From Rhynchospora pubera (lineage: Eukaryota > Streptophyta > Magnoliopsida > Poales > Cyperaceae), in contig CM051463.1 of assembly GCA_028095005.1 (NCBI GenBank), positions 80,519,002-80,583,001 of the forward strand: 64,000 nt of DNA, read 5' to 3'. The notes beneath the pieces are model-generated. The model saw nothing but the letters and a program-made list of their open reading frames with translations. It ran no database searches and was not told the DNA's origin. A program made the translations under genes and the position numbers. Below, one piece after another: positions 23,864 through 35,600 of the stretch; positions within the stretch are counted from its first letter, which is position 1; the number at the start of each line of letters is the position of its first letter.

Positions 23864-26800
23864 GGAAAAATTTTTTCTGTGCCCTCCAAAAGTGGTGAAA
23901 TTGAGTATTTGCCACCTAAAAGTTCAAACTTCTGTTTTTGTCCCTCAAAACTTCAACTTCATTCTCTATTTACCACTTTATCATTTTTAATATTAAAAAT
24001 AGTAATTAAATAATAAAACTGAAATTTTGAGACGATTATACCCCCATCGATTTGTGACTCAGTCGATTACAAACAAACCCACGGTGATTCGATCGACTAA
24101 ACCCACTCGTGCACGAGATCTCTCGACCCCTTCTTCTCTCGCGCATGATGAACCCTAGACGCGCTCCATCCACCACCCAGTCGCTCAGTTTCCATCGCCT
24201 CGCTGAGCCTAGCTGCTGAACCTAGCTAAAAAATTCTTCTTCTTCCTCCGTCTTCTCTTCTTCTCTCGCACATCTCAGTCATCACTCTCAGTCGCTGAGC
24301 CTCTGTCGCCTCACTGATTCCATGATTCCATGTTCCCCATTGCACGACATTTGTCTCCGTCCAGGTTTTTTTTTTTCAATCCGCTTTTCAATCGAACCCA
24401 GTCCCTAAACCTGGTGCTGATAGGTTTTACTTTGGGCTTGATAGTTTTTGCTTTGAAGGAAGCTTTTGCTTTGGGCTTGATAGTACTGGCTGGAGCTTGA
24501 TATTGTTTTGTGCAAATACGAGTGCTAAATTTTGGTGTATCAGCTCAATTTATAGAGCTTGTGTTCTTATTCTGAAAAATTGTGGGCAATTGCTTCTCTG
24601 ACTGTCATATTTATAAGTTCTGGTGTGACCATTAATTGCAAATTGTAGCTCAATTTCTGTCAATTCTTTTAGCATGTGTTTGTCAATTTCTGTCAATATA
24701 ATAACTGTCATACTGATTTTTCTTTGGGCTTTTGTTTACTTTACAGAACCCGATGAACCTGCCTTTACATAAGAAAAACCAAGTTTAGGCTATACTAATC
24801 TGCCTTTAGTTCTCTCTCTGTTAAGTAAGAAGTAATATCTAACTAAATTTTTTTTTGGTAATGCAGATAACTGTATTACCCAATGATCTTACTTGTCCAT
24901 CCATAGCAAGGCTAAGGGAGCTATGGACCTATGGTCTCTGAGTCCTGGGTGTTAGAGTGGGCTGCCGATTTCTTAAGGAGAAACCCGTCGGCTAGAGCAT
25001 GCAGTACAAAATAAATTAGTAGAAGACTTTAATGTAAAATTGAATTATGGTAAAACTTGGACACATGTTGTTGCTACATGAAATAGAAGGATTATGTCCA
25101 GATTATTTCCTTATTTTATTTTATTTTGATTAGAGATGTTTTATTTATTTTGAGATAGAAACATTTATATGCTTGTATCAATTATCAATGCTATATCTAT
25201 GTACTGCATTTTAGTTGAGTTGAAACTATGTACTGGATAATGCTATTCACATTAGGCATTTTGGATAATTTGTTGTTAGATAATACTCTTTTAACATGGT
25301 GGATGAAACAACTACTATGTATACTCTTTACTGGATAATGCTATTCACATTGGGCATTTTGGATAATTTGTTACTAGATAATTATATCGCCGCATTTCTA
25401 TGATGTTTCTACTGCATTTTAGATCGCCAGATAACTAGCTATATTCATGATGTAACAAATTAGATACAACACTACTCGTTTAAATAATAGAAACCAATTA
25501 ATTAAGAAGAACTTTATTTATTAATCACACTACATTCACATAGGGTATCTCACATACAGTCATAAAATTCCCAAAACAAGAACATACATATGATTAGAAA
25601 GACACTAATTGTGAATTCCTATAACTACAATTAAAAGAACAATCACCACAACTAAAAGAGCAATAATGATAATGACATTTGCAGACGATAGATAAGTCAA
25701 ATATTCCTCTTCTCACTTCCAGCATCTGCACCTACAAATCTTTTAGAAAGAAAAGGAATTATATAATAGCTCAAATTCAATGGATGGAATAACAACCAGT
25801 ATATGTCAATTTCTAGTTCTATGTAGAGAAGCTATGTATTGAGAACCTTGATTCACTAAGATAACTCAATTCCATAGGTACTAGGTCTCAAGTATTACAT
25901 GTCAACCACTAAAACATATATAATAGTATAATAATTTGATTCACTAAGATAATTATGAGAAATTTGATACTTAAAACTATTTTTGGGTAGCTGCCGTGTG
26001 CTTTGGCCCTGACAGAGTGACAGTGCCCTTTGCAATACTACTGCTCTGGAATTATATGTTCCAAAAAAGTAGTGCAAAAATTCATTTGTAGAACCCGACA
26101 AATACTGATGTAAAGAAAAAAAAAGATAGAACAGTTTTGCCAGATACTAATGATAAATATTGATGACAAATACTGACATTGTTCAAGCTAAAAATGCCTT
26201 AACCATGCTGATGATAAATACGACTGAATTTAAAACACCTGTGTTTATATTCAAATTTTTTACACAAATTGTCTCCAAAAGAAAGGAAGACCAGTAAGAT
26301 ACCAACTAATTTTACAGAGTTTCACTGTTTTTACCTTGTTTACACATTTATAGAACATTTTTCCTGGATTGAATTAAGTTCTGCTCTAAAACTTCTTAAC
26401 CACGACACCACATGATAGGGTGCGACACTCCATGACACTGAATGTGAGAGGGACTCTGGTCTGCTCGAATGACTGTTCATTGCAGAGAGGCGAGCTGACG
26501 GAGGTGGTGCGAGAATCTAGGGTTCATCAAGCCGATGACACGACGGAGCCGATGGCACGAGATGTAGGTTTAGGCTCGTGAGAGAGGAGAAAGAGACTTG
26601 ACGAGATCACTTGACGAGAGCCGAGATCGATAAGTATCTAGGTATATGTTCATCGGAGACAAGTTGAAGAGAAGCGATTTGGTTATCACTTATCTAGGTT
26701 CGTGCGAGAGGAAGAAGAGGAATTTGTGCGACTGGGTTTAATCCATAGGGGGCCCTGAATCGATTTGGTTTGTAATCGAATGATCCCAAATTAATGGGGG

Positions 26801-26977
26801 TATAATCGTCTCAAAATTTCAGTTTTATTATTTAACTAATATTTTTTATATTAAAAATGACAAAGTGGTAAATAAAGAAGGAGGTTGAAGTTTTGGAGGG
26901 CAAAAACAAAAGTTTGAACTTTTGGGTGGCAAATACTCAATTTCACCACTTTTGGGGGGCATTGAAAAAATTTTCCC
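23864..26977. mobile_element. Mutator-like element with ~200-bp terminal inverted repeats, no transposase
   Basis: The left end (GGAAAAATTTTTTCTGTGCC) and the inverted right end (GGGAAAATTTTTTCAATGCC) match for about 200 bp at high identity. Weaker inverted matches continue into the GC-richer blocks near 24,060-24,200 and 26,480-26,760. Flanks carry TTTTTTTTA on both sides (23,855-23,863 and 26,978-26,986), a 9-bp duplication of MULE size but in a T-run. The interior has no recognisable transposase and no long frame. It does contain a ~60-bp direct repeat near 25,230 and 25,330. GC-rich exon-like blocks may be captured gene sequence, but I cannot name a source. Confidence 0.75.
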
Positions 26978-26986
26978 TTTTTTTTA

Positions 26987-27702
26987 TTCTCAGAAAACAG
27001 TGGAACTAGAATAAAGAATCGAATTGTCATTTATTCAAATAAGCGTTTATTCATTGTTGTTTGATTTCGCACGAATAAGACATATTTGCGAATAGGCTTA
27101 TTCGCAACCAAATCAAACACACCATTAAAGTTAAAATCCATTCCAATTCAGTACCAAATAGGACCCCAATGGCCGGCTTTTAATGTCATGACGCTCTTGT
27201 TAAAATATATTAACGTTCCTAGAGAACATCATACATTAAGAAATCAGGTTGATATTCGTAATTTTCTCTAAGTCATGTGAACTGCAAAAAATCATTGTGA
27301 AATTATCTACAACTTGCAAATAATTGTCTATCAATTGATAAATTATTATCTCGATAAATTATGGCCACAATAAAAATGATGAATTGTCGAATTGATGATC
27401 CAAACGACCAAAATCTATTAACGCCTCAGTTCTTTTAAGGCCGAAAAGCCCAACAAACTTTGAGGACGAAAAGAATAAGAGGCGAAAGCTCTCGGGTCTC
27501 GGCCCGTCAGATACTCAGATCACCTATTACCATTGGCAGGTACGTGGATTCATGAACGTACTTGTCTCTCCAAATCTCCAATTTTTTTTTTTTCGATACA
27601 ACTAGATAGCGGCTATCTAGGGACTCCAAATCTCCAATTGGCACGCCCAATTTTATTCGTTCAATAAAGTCAGAAGCTGCAATAATTATTGTCATTTCTT
27701 CC
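26987..27702. other. Intergenic DNA with a small poly-T/palindrome insert
   Basis: No gene found. At about 27,577-27,620 a T-run is followed by the palindrome CTAGATAGCGGCTATCTAG, between two copies of CTCCAAATCTCCAATT. This looks like a small retroposon tail with its target duplication. Confidence 0.45.
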
Positions 27703-28500
27703 TTAGTATATTTGAGCATTTCAAGCGATTTTGTATTCATTTTAAGTCATTTGATTACAATAATCTATATTTAAACTCTTTATGTGGTTTAGAATATATT
27801 TATGAACTCACTTATTTAAAACGATTGGATTATACATTGTAATTACGCACATAATGTGCAAATTTTATAGATTCTGAGTATATTTGAGTATTTCAATCGA
27901 TTTTGTATTTATTTTAAGTCATTTTATCATAATAATCTATATTTAAGCTCTTTATATAGTCTAGAATATATTTACGAGCTCACTTTTTCAAAACGATTGG
28001 ATGATGCATTTTAATTATGCACATGATGTGGATATTTTATAGATTCTTAGTATATTTGAACATTTCAAACAATTTTGCATTCATTTTAAGTTATTTGATC
28101 ACAATAATCTATATTTAAGCTTTTTATATAGTCTAGAATATGTTTATGAGCTTAATTATTCAAAACAATTGGATTATACATTGTAATTATTCACATAATT
28201 TGCAGATTTTACAGTATGAGTATATTTGAGCATTTCAAGCGATTTTGCATTCATTTTAAGTCATTTGATCACAGTAATCTATATTAAGCTCTTGATATAG
28301 TTTTAGAATATGTTTGTGGACTCACTTATTCAAAACGATTGGATTATACATTGTAATTATTCACATAATGTTTAGATTTTATAAATTCTGAATATATTTG
28401 AGCATTTCAAGCGATTTTACATTAATTTTAAGTAATTTGATCACAATAATTTACATTTATGTTGTTTATATAGTTTAAAATATGTTTATGATCTTACTTA
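27703..28500. repeat. 172-bp satellite fragment (about 4.6 monomers)
   Basis: Tandem units share CAAAACGATTGGATTATACA, GAGTATATTTGAGCATTTCA and AAGTCATTTGATCACAATAA with the large array at 40-55 kb. These monomers are nearly identical to the last ones of that array (54,074-54,880), so they belong to the segmental duplication rather than to an independent array. Confidence 0.95.
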
Positions 28501-29895
28501 AAACGTGATGATATTGATATTTTAGTTAGATGTTCACATTATTATTAACATATATAAAAAATAATATAATAAAAACCAAACTTTAAATTATGTAAAAAAA
28601 TATTGTATCGAGCAACCCTAGTTTGAAAACATGAGGCGTGATCCATATTGAGCAATTCACATCTTAATTTGATTATGCAAATTGTTCTAGTATATAAATA
28701 AACAACCCTAATATATCATTTATTACAATTTCAGAGGAAACAGTTTTGAGGGGCCGAATATTCTCAAATTTTTTTTAACTAGAAATATTATGGGTGTATC
28801 ACAAATTCACAATACTTATACATCACATATCCGAATTATTATTATTGCAATTATTATAATTTTTATTAAAATTACTATGATTTTACTATAAAATAATAAT
28901 GATTTATTATTAATACAATTAGTATATATATTATAAATTCATAATTATAATCATCATTATTGTTACTATTAGCGTAATAATTAATTTAATTAATATAATT
29001 GTTATAATTATCCGTAACTTCATTTATATTCTGTCATCATCTCTATGATGCACAGAGATTTGTTTCGTGCCCAAAGCACCTCCCCGTTTTGTCTTTTGAC
29101 AATTCAAATTAGGAAACTAATAAAACTTATGCTATTGCTTAATTTAGAAAGGGAAAAGGTCGGTGCCGCGGTCAAATTGGACTTTTGGAGACCTATAACT
29201 GTAAGTCTATAACTATAAGTCTATAATAATAACAAAAAAAAAAAAAAACCCCTTCTTGTGCCTCTTGCATTCATTCTCAGAAAAGAGAACTTTTCGAGAG
29301 GTTCTAAAAATTTTCGACTAGGGTTACAAACACCAATCCGTCCCACAAGTACGATCCACAAAGGAGACTTCGCGATTAACTTGAGCATTAAATATTTTAT
29401 ATTTTGTTAGCAAGTGGCAACTCAAGCATTCAATATTTCTGGTTAGTTACATCGTACGTATATCTACTTCTTTTAAATCTTTTGAATTCTATGTTTCGAT
29501 ATTTTTTAATATATGTAAAATACTTTAATGAATCAAGATTACAAGAATTGTGACTAACCCCCTATTACACGTCAATGGAAATATGGCATCAATGACTTAG
29601 GGGATGATTATTTATTTTAATATCTAATCTTTCGGAACTAGATTAATTAACGAGGTTCTGAGAGACTTAAAATATTGATTCTTTTTTTATTTTTAAATAA
29701 TTCTGGCATTGATCCGGTCTTCGTAAGCGTTGAAATCAGATTTTATTTTTTTTAGAAGACTAGGTAGCAGCTACCTAGTACAACATAAATTACCCATAAT
29801 GTAATTTGAAAACTCGAGGCGTGATCCATATTGACTATTGAGCAATTCACATCTTAATTTGATTATGCAACTTGTTCTTTTTGACAGACATTGAA
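28501..29895 (+). other. Upstream region, 5' leader and probable leader intron of F-box gene copy 1
   Basis: Very AT-rich to about 29,050, then a leader-like stretch (29,260-29,390). A good acceptor (CTTTTTGACAG, AG at 29,886-29,887) sits 8 nt before the ATG, suggesting a spliced 5' UTR. A T-run with the palindrome AGGTAGCAGCTACCT occurs at 29,745-29,780. Confidence 0.5.
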
Positions 29896-30999
29896 ATGGC
29901 GCCACTCCAAAAGAAAGCCAGAAAGGCTTACAATCATAACCACACACAAACATCGGTGAATTGGGCAGAGCTACATCCTGACATGCTCCGCATCATCAGC
30001 AGCAAGCTATGTGACTTCGGAAGCTTCGTCAAGTTCCGTGCTGTCTGCAAGAGTTGGCGCTCTGCTGCCGATCTGTCAGAATGCCCCCGGCAGTTTCCAT
30101 GCCTTGTCGACTGGCCACACATGCAACAAAACACCACTCTCCGTGTCTATTCCCCTGCCTCTTGCACAAGCCACATCTTTCAAGTCCCAAATGCTCTTTG
30201 CTACGGACCGTTCGGTGGGGAATTGCTGATGAAGCCCAACTGTCCCATGAAGATGCCTCTCTTCTATTTGAATCCTCTAACTGGGGTTAAGACAGCATTT
30301 CCTTTTGAGGTGCAATTGCGCAATTCCAGGCCTACTGGCGCTTATTGGTTCCACTCGAGGATTGATGAGTTTGCGGTGGGCAAAGAGGGACTTCGTCATG
30401 TCTTCTATTTTAAGATATCGGAGAATGACGAATGGACCAGGAAAGGAATCGACGACAAGTTGAGAGCCGTTGCTTACCATGATCACAAGTACTTCCTCTT
30501 GGAGGACAGAAACGTAGATTTCAGTGTTCTTGTCATTAACAAATCCAATGGAGCTGAATTACCATCAATACCCTTCCCCAACAGTATCACTAACATGAAT
30601 TACCCCTTCAATTACTTGGTTGCAACCACCAATGGTTTGTTGGCCATTGTCGGCTTCAAACCGTTATTTGTCAAGGACCTGAAGGACTGCTGGTTTGAGG
30701 TGCACCGGCTGGAGAACTACCCCGAAAATCCCCATTGGACCAAGTTGAATGGAATTGGGGATCTAATATTGTTCGTGGATCATTTCAACTGCTTTGCTCT
30801 TAAGGCGAGCGACTACCATTGTTTTGAGGGAAACTGCATCTACTTCATATCTAGTGTTCAAAAACCAAAGCGTGGATCCAAGCATGTCATAGGAAGGTTC
30901 CACATGGGGCTGAACACAATCGAAGAGCTTTCTGGACCAACATGGTTTGGTAAAGGCAATTCCACAGTGAATTCTGCTTGGTTTTTGCCGAGCATATAA
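29896..30999 (+). CDS. F-box protein with DUF295 domain, copy 1 (367 residues)
   Basis: Intronless coding sequence. The start chosen is MAPLQKKARK; an in-frame ATG 24 nt upstream lies before the probable splice acceptor and is unlikely. The F-box is at about residues 23-58 (WAELHPDMLRIISSKLCDF...FRAVCKSWRSAA), the usual surface for binding SKP1 in an SCF ubiquitin ligase. The C-terminal half has DUF295 hallmarks (FEVHRLE; GDLILFVDHFNCFALKASD; GNCIYFISS), a predicted beta-propeller-like region found in a large plant F-box family. Length fits that family. The substrate is unknown. The protein is identical over its full length to that of copy 2 (56,407-57,510). Confidence 0.93.
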   Translation: MAPLQKKARKAYNHNHTQTSVNWAELHPDMLRIISSKLCDFGSFVKFRAVCKSWRSAADLSECPRQFPCLVDWPHMQQNTTLRVYSPASCTSHIFQVPNALCYGPFGGELLMKPNCPMKMPLFYLNPLTGVKTAFPFEVQLRNSRPTGAYWFHSRIDEFAVGKEGLRHVFYFKISENDEWTRKGIDDKLRAVAYHDHKYFLLEDRNVDFSVLVINKSNGAELPSIPFPNSITNMNYPFNYLVATTNGLLAIVGFKPLFVKDLKDCWFEVHRLENYPENPHWTKLNGIGDLILFVDHFNCFALKASDYHCFEGNCIYFISSVQKPKRGSKHVIGRFHMGLNTIEELSGPTWFGKGNSTVNSAWFLPSI

Positions 31000-32571
31000 T
31001 CTGGAATTAATGAATTAATGGACTAGCAGTAGCACTTACTTCCAATATTGATATTTATTATTTACTTTTGCTAGATTATTTGATGTATGGCTTTACATTA
31101 CTTGTCAAAAAATTAATGTTGCTTTTTGATATGTATCTTGATTGAACTTACTTTCCTGTTTATTTGGAAAATTAAATTTGTATTTCAGTGTTTTACCCTT
31201 AATGCATGCCTCTGGTAGGACTCGATTTGGATTCTGCCGAGGTCAGTAATTATGCGTTAGCTGATACACTAGGTGGCAAGCTGGCAACTGGTAAATGCTA
31301 AATATATCTGTTTGGCAATCAAAAGGACGTAATTTCACAAATTTTGTTGGGTCTCTCTTCTATCAATAAAAAAAAATTAGAAACAAAGTTATACGCTGTT
31401 CTGCAACATCTATGATTTTGTAGAGAGACATTTTGTAAGCTTCAATTAAGAGTAATGGGAAATTTTTAAATTTCATTAATAAAAGGACTTTTTTTAAGGG
31501 GAAAAAACATTGAATAGAGTGTCTTCTAGAATATCTTAATTAATAACTTCCCCAAAATAAAGCAGAGACAAATATTTTGTATCGTTTGCGCACTTAATAT
31601 ATAGTATCAACACTCATCAAATTGCACGGACTTGATATATGACATGTCTAAATAATAATTAAATAAATGAACAATTTATTTATTTTTAATTTTGAATATT
31701 ATTTAGTCAATTATCATGGTTAAAATAAATTTGTTTCTTTTATAATACATTCTATTTTTAAGTGCATCGAAGATAGTATTGATAACATATGAACATTTTG
31801 TTTTGTCAATACTAAAATGATAATGCACATAATAATAATATTTTATTTTTGAACTAACTAAAATAAAAGGAGGGGAAAAAAGTCAATAGCCGAATGGAAT
31901 TCAATTAACAACATATAAGAAACCGCACGGAAGAAATTGACAAAATGCCAAAATCTTTCTTACAAAGGTTGGGGCGGGTACCTTGTTCGTCTTTATTAGA
32001 ACTTAGAAGGTTATCTTTACAATTGCAAAAAACTTAAAACTTCATAATTTAGAGTGCCTAGTTCACAAGAGCAGCTCAGAAAACGTTTATTTACGTTATA
32101 CTTGGATCGAATATGGCTGTTGGTTTTTTATGATGTTGGTTATTGTTTACTCCATCCTTTCTGACCCAAAAGAACAGGGAAATTGTAATTATTTAAACAT
32201 AGGTTTTGACCAAGTGAACTGTCAATTGTGAAATTAATGTAATTTTTGCGAAGATAGTTCAGGTAATAATCACTTTAAGCCGTACATGCATTTCATTTGG
32301 AAGACAAAGCACACAAAAATGGAAAAAAAAAGACAGTTTCCAAACGCGGACAAATAATAAAAACAAGTTTTATCTTGCATAATCTCATCATTCACTATTC
32401 AACATGCGCTCATGTTGCTAAGAAATGTTTAGAGCTGTTCTATCTTCATCTTTATACAGTGGGCAAAACTCATATATGTATGCCAAATTCACAAAAAAAA
32501 AAAAAAGACAAAACAAACAAAGAATCAATTTCAATCGCGCTCATCAAAAGTATGAAAACAGAGCAGCAGTG
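31000..32571. other. Intergenic DNA between two convergent genes
   Basis: AT-rich, no recognisable gene. The first ~190 bp are shared with copy 2. The end near 32,571 should include the 3' UTR of the MADS-box gene. Confidence 0.6.
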
Positions 32572-32612
32572 TTATGATCCAGTATCTTCGGGCACAGGCA
32601 TATTGAGTTTCA

Positions 32613-35600
32613 TCAAAGCCAATGCCAAAGCCTGACTTGCCCTTCTTGCATATTCATACCTGAGAAAGCTAAGCTTAGAGATGTGCTGTCCCCCTCTGGC
32701 ACATCGATATCAGTGCCCGGCAGACTTAATGTGAGAGCCGTGCTGTGCCCCTCTTGCATATCGATATTAGCACCAGGCCGACCTAAAGTGAGAGCCGTGT
32801 TGTGCTCCTCTGACATATCGATTTCAGCACCCGGAAGACCTAATGTGAGAGCCGTGCTGTTCCCCTCTGACATATTGATTGCAGGCAAAGAAGATGCCTG
32901 AGCCGTGCTGGGCCCCTCAGGCATATTGATTCTAGGCAAAGCAGATGCCTGAGCCGTGTTGTTCCCCTCTAGCAGATTGAGATTATTATCGGGCAAACCC
33001 CGTGGCGCAGCCAAGTTGTGCTCCTCAACCACATGGGCCCCATGTGCAGCTTGAGCATCTAACAGTTCCATCTGCTTCAGCAGATCCCTATACATAATTT
33101 TTTAAAGGCACATTATTACTGGAATATCAATGGACCATCACTCATATAATCCTTTCATTAAAAGTAGATCTGGGTTCTGTTGAAAGACAATCAATAGTTT
33201 AAATATGCACGGTTCTGGTTCCCATACTGTACCAGAGTGGAAGCATGCTTCATCTTAAAATGAGAAAACTTCCTTCTAACAAATGACAACTGTGTAGGGT
33301 TTCAATTCTACCTCTGAGAGATTTTTTTGGGACAAAATAATGTATCATAGTATTACAAAACATTTTTCATAATTAGGTAGTGCATAAATAATATATTAGG
33401 CTCTTTTCATATAATGTTTCACATTTTTACAGCACATCACCACTCTCACCCTTACTAGGAAATACGAAATGGTATCTCTGGTATCCAGGATACCATTTCG
33501 TATTTCCTAGATCCTAAGCTTGTTCTGTTATCCTCACCTCTGGTATGGAAATGCCATGTAATTTGACATAAAGGGTGCAGTTGGTACTACTGGTGCCGCT
33601 GCTGTGCTTGTAGAGCATCTAGGATCCCTGCATGAGACCATAATCATTTTTTTTATTTTCAAATGCTCATGTTATTGGTACTTCCTATGATGCTACAGAA
33701 ATACATACACCAAAGTTAAGGAATCACAGCTACTCTGATCAAAGTAATCACCAAGGTTGACTAATGTACTCTTTCTATTTGCATTATTGCATAAATGATT
33801 TAATGGAGTACCATACCGGAGCAGCACATCGACTTTATTATTGAAATGATATATAGGCTATGAAGGGAACAAAATAGAATGACTGCTTGTGTCATGCTAC
33901 AAATTGAAAGCCATCATTTAGTCACTCTAACCCTAATCATTTTTCATAATTAGGCATCACCACTCTAACTCTTTAGGATACCTGAGATACATTTCGTATT
34001 TCCTAGATCCTAAGCTTGTTTTGTTATCCTCACCTCCTGTATGGAAATGCCGAGTAATTTGATGTAGAGGGAGCAGTTGGTACTACTGATGCGGCTGCTG
34101 TGCTTGTAGAGCATCTAGGATCCCTGCATGAGACCATAATTATTTCTTGGATTTTCAAATGCTCATTTTATTGGTACTGCCTGTGATGCTACAATAATAA
34201 TACATACACCAAAGCTAAGGAATAATAGCTACTCTGATCAAAGTAATCACCAAGGTTGACTATTATACTCTTTCTATTTGCATTATTGCATAAATGATTT
34301 AATGGAGTACCATACCGGAGCAGCACATCAACTTTATTATTGAAATGATATATAGGCTATGAAGGGAACAAAATAGAATGACTGCTTGTGTCATGCTACA
34401 AATTGAAAGCCATCATTTAGTCACTCTAACCCTAATCATTTTTCATAATTAGGCATCACCACTCTAACTCTTTAGGATACCTGAGATACATTTCGTATTT
34501 CCTAGATCCTAAGCTTGTTTTGTTATCCTCACCTCCTGTGTGGAAATGCCGAGTAATTTGATGTAGAGGGAGCAGTTGGTACTACTGATGCGGCTGCTGT
34601 GCTTGTAGAGCATCTAGGATCCCTGCATGAGACCATAATTATTTCTTGGATTTTCAAATGCTCATTTTATTGGTACTGCCTGTGATGCTACAATAATAAT
34701 ACATACACCAAAGCTAAGGAATAATAGCTACTCTGATCAAAGTAATCACCAAGGTTGACTATTATACTCTTTCTATTTGCATTATTGCATAAATGATTTT
34801 ATGGAGTACCATACCAGAGCAGCACATCAACTTTATTATTGAAATAATATAGCCTATGAAGGGAACAAAATAGAATGACTGCTTGTGTCATGTTACAAAT
34901 TCAAAGCCATCATTTAGTCAGCCACATAAAAAATGTAATTGGAAACTAAAAGTAAGTTGGCTACAGGTTCTTAAAAAAAAAAAGTGCTCCCATTCGAATT
35001 AAACAGTCTGACAGAAAATTTTTAAGAAAATTTTGAAAGTTCAAATTTACCTCACATAGGATATCGTCTGTTGCTCAAGTAACAATTCCTAAAATATAAA
35101 AAAAAGGGGATAAGATACAATTTTATACTAAAGGACATATTGTGCAACTAAAACAGAGAAGTTAAGTCAAAATTCTGAGTTGTGGAATTTATTCAGGTTA
35201 ACTGAAATTTGTTTCCTAACATTAAACCACACTTTTTACTATAACTTTTTGTTTTTTTCCCAATGTTAACTCATTCATGTGCGTAAAACACGAAGGGAAG
35301 ATTTGTAATATGAGAATAGAAAGAATACCTCTATCTTTTTGTTTCTAGTTATTAAATCTTTGAGGGTATTTTCCATAGCCAACAGGTGATCAAAGCTCTC
35401 AATTTTCTCTACTGCATCAATATCACTGGAATTACATAACAGAAGAAATTACCAAGTTAGTTGAAGATAAGCAATCTAAAATATGAATTCATTATGTGGG
35501 GAAATACAAAGGTGCCAGCTTTGACCTGTGCCTAGTCATTGGACAACTATTTTATTTCATAATTTTATTTGGTGCATCTGAATTTTTATTTTGCTTCTTT

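Larger units (their letters stand above)
27703..31190 (+). repeat. Segmental duplication, copy 1 (satellite + F-box gene)
   Basis: This stretch matches 54,074-57,626 almost base for base, including satellite, leader and the whole F-box gene. Homology then continues more weakly to about 31,190, matching 63,110-63,215. Copy 1 lacks the SINE and the LINE present in copy 2. Confidence 0.9.
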
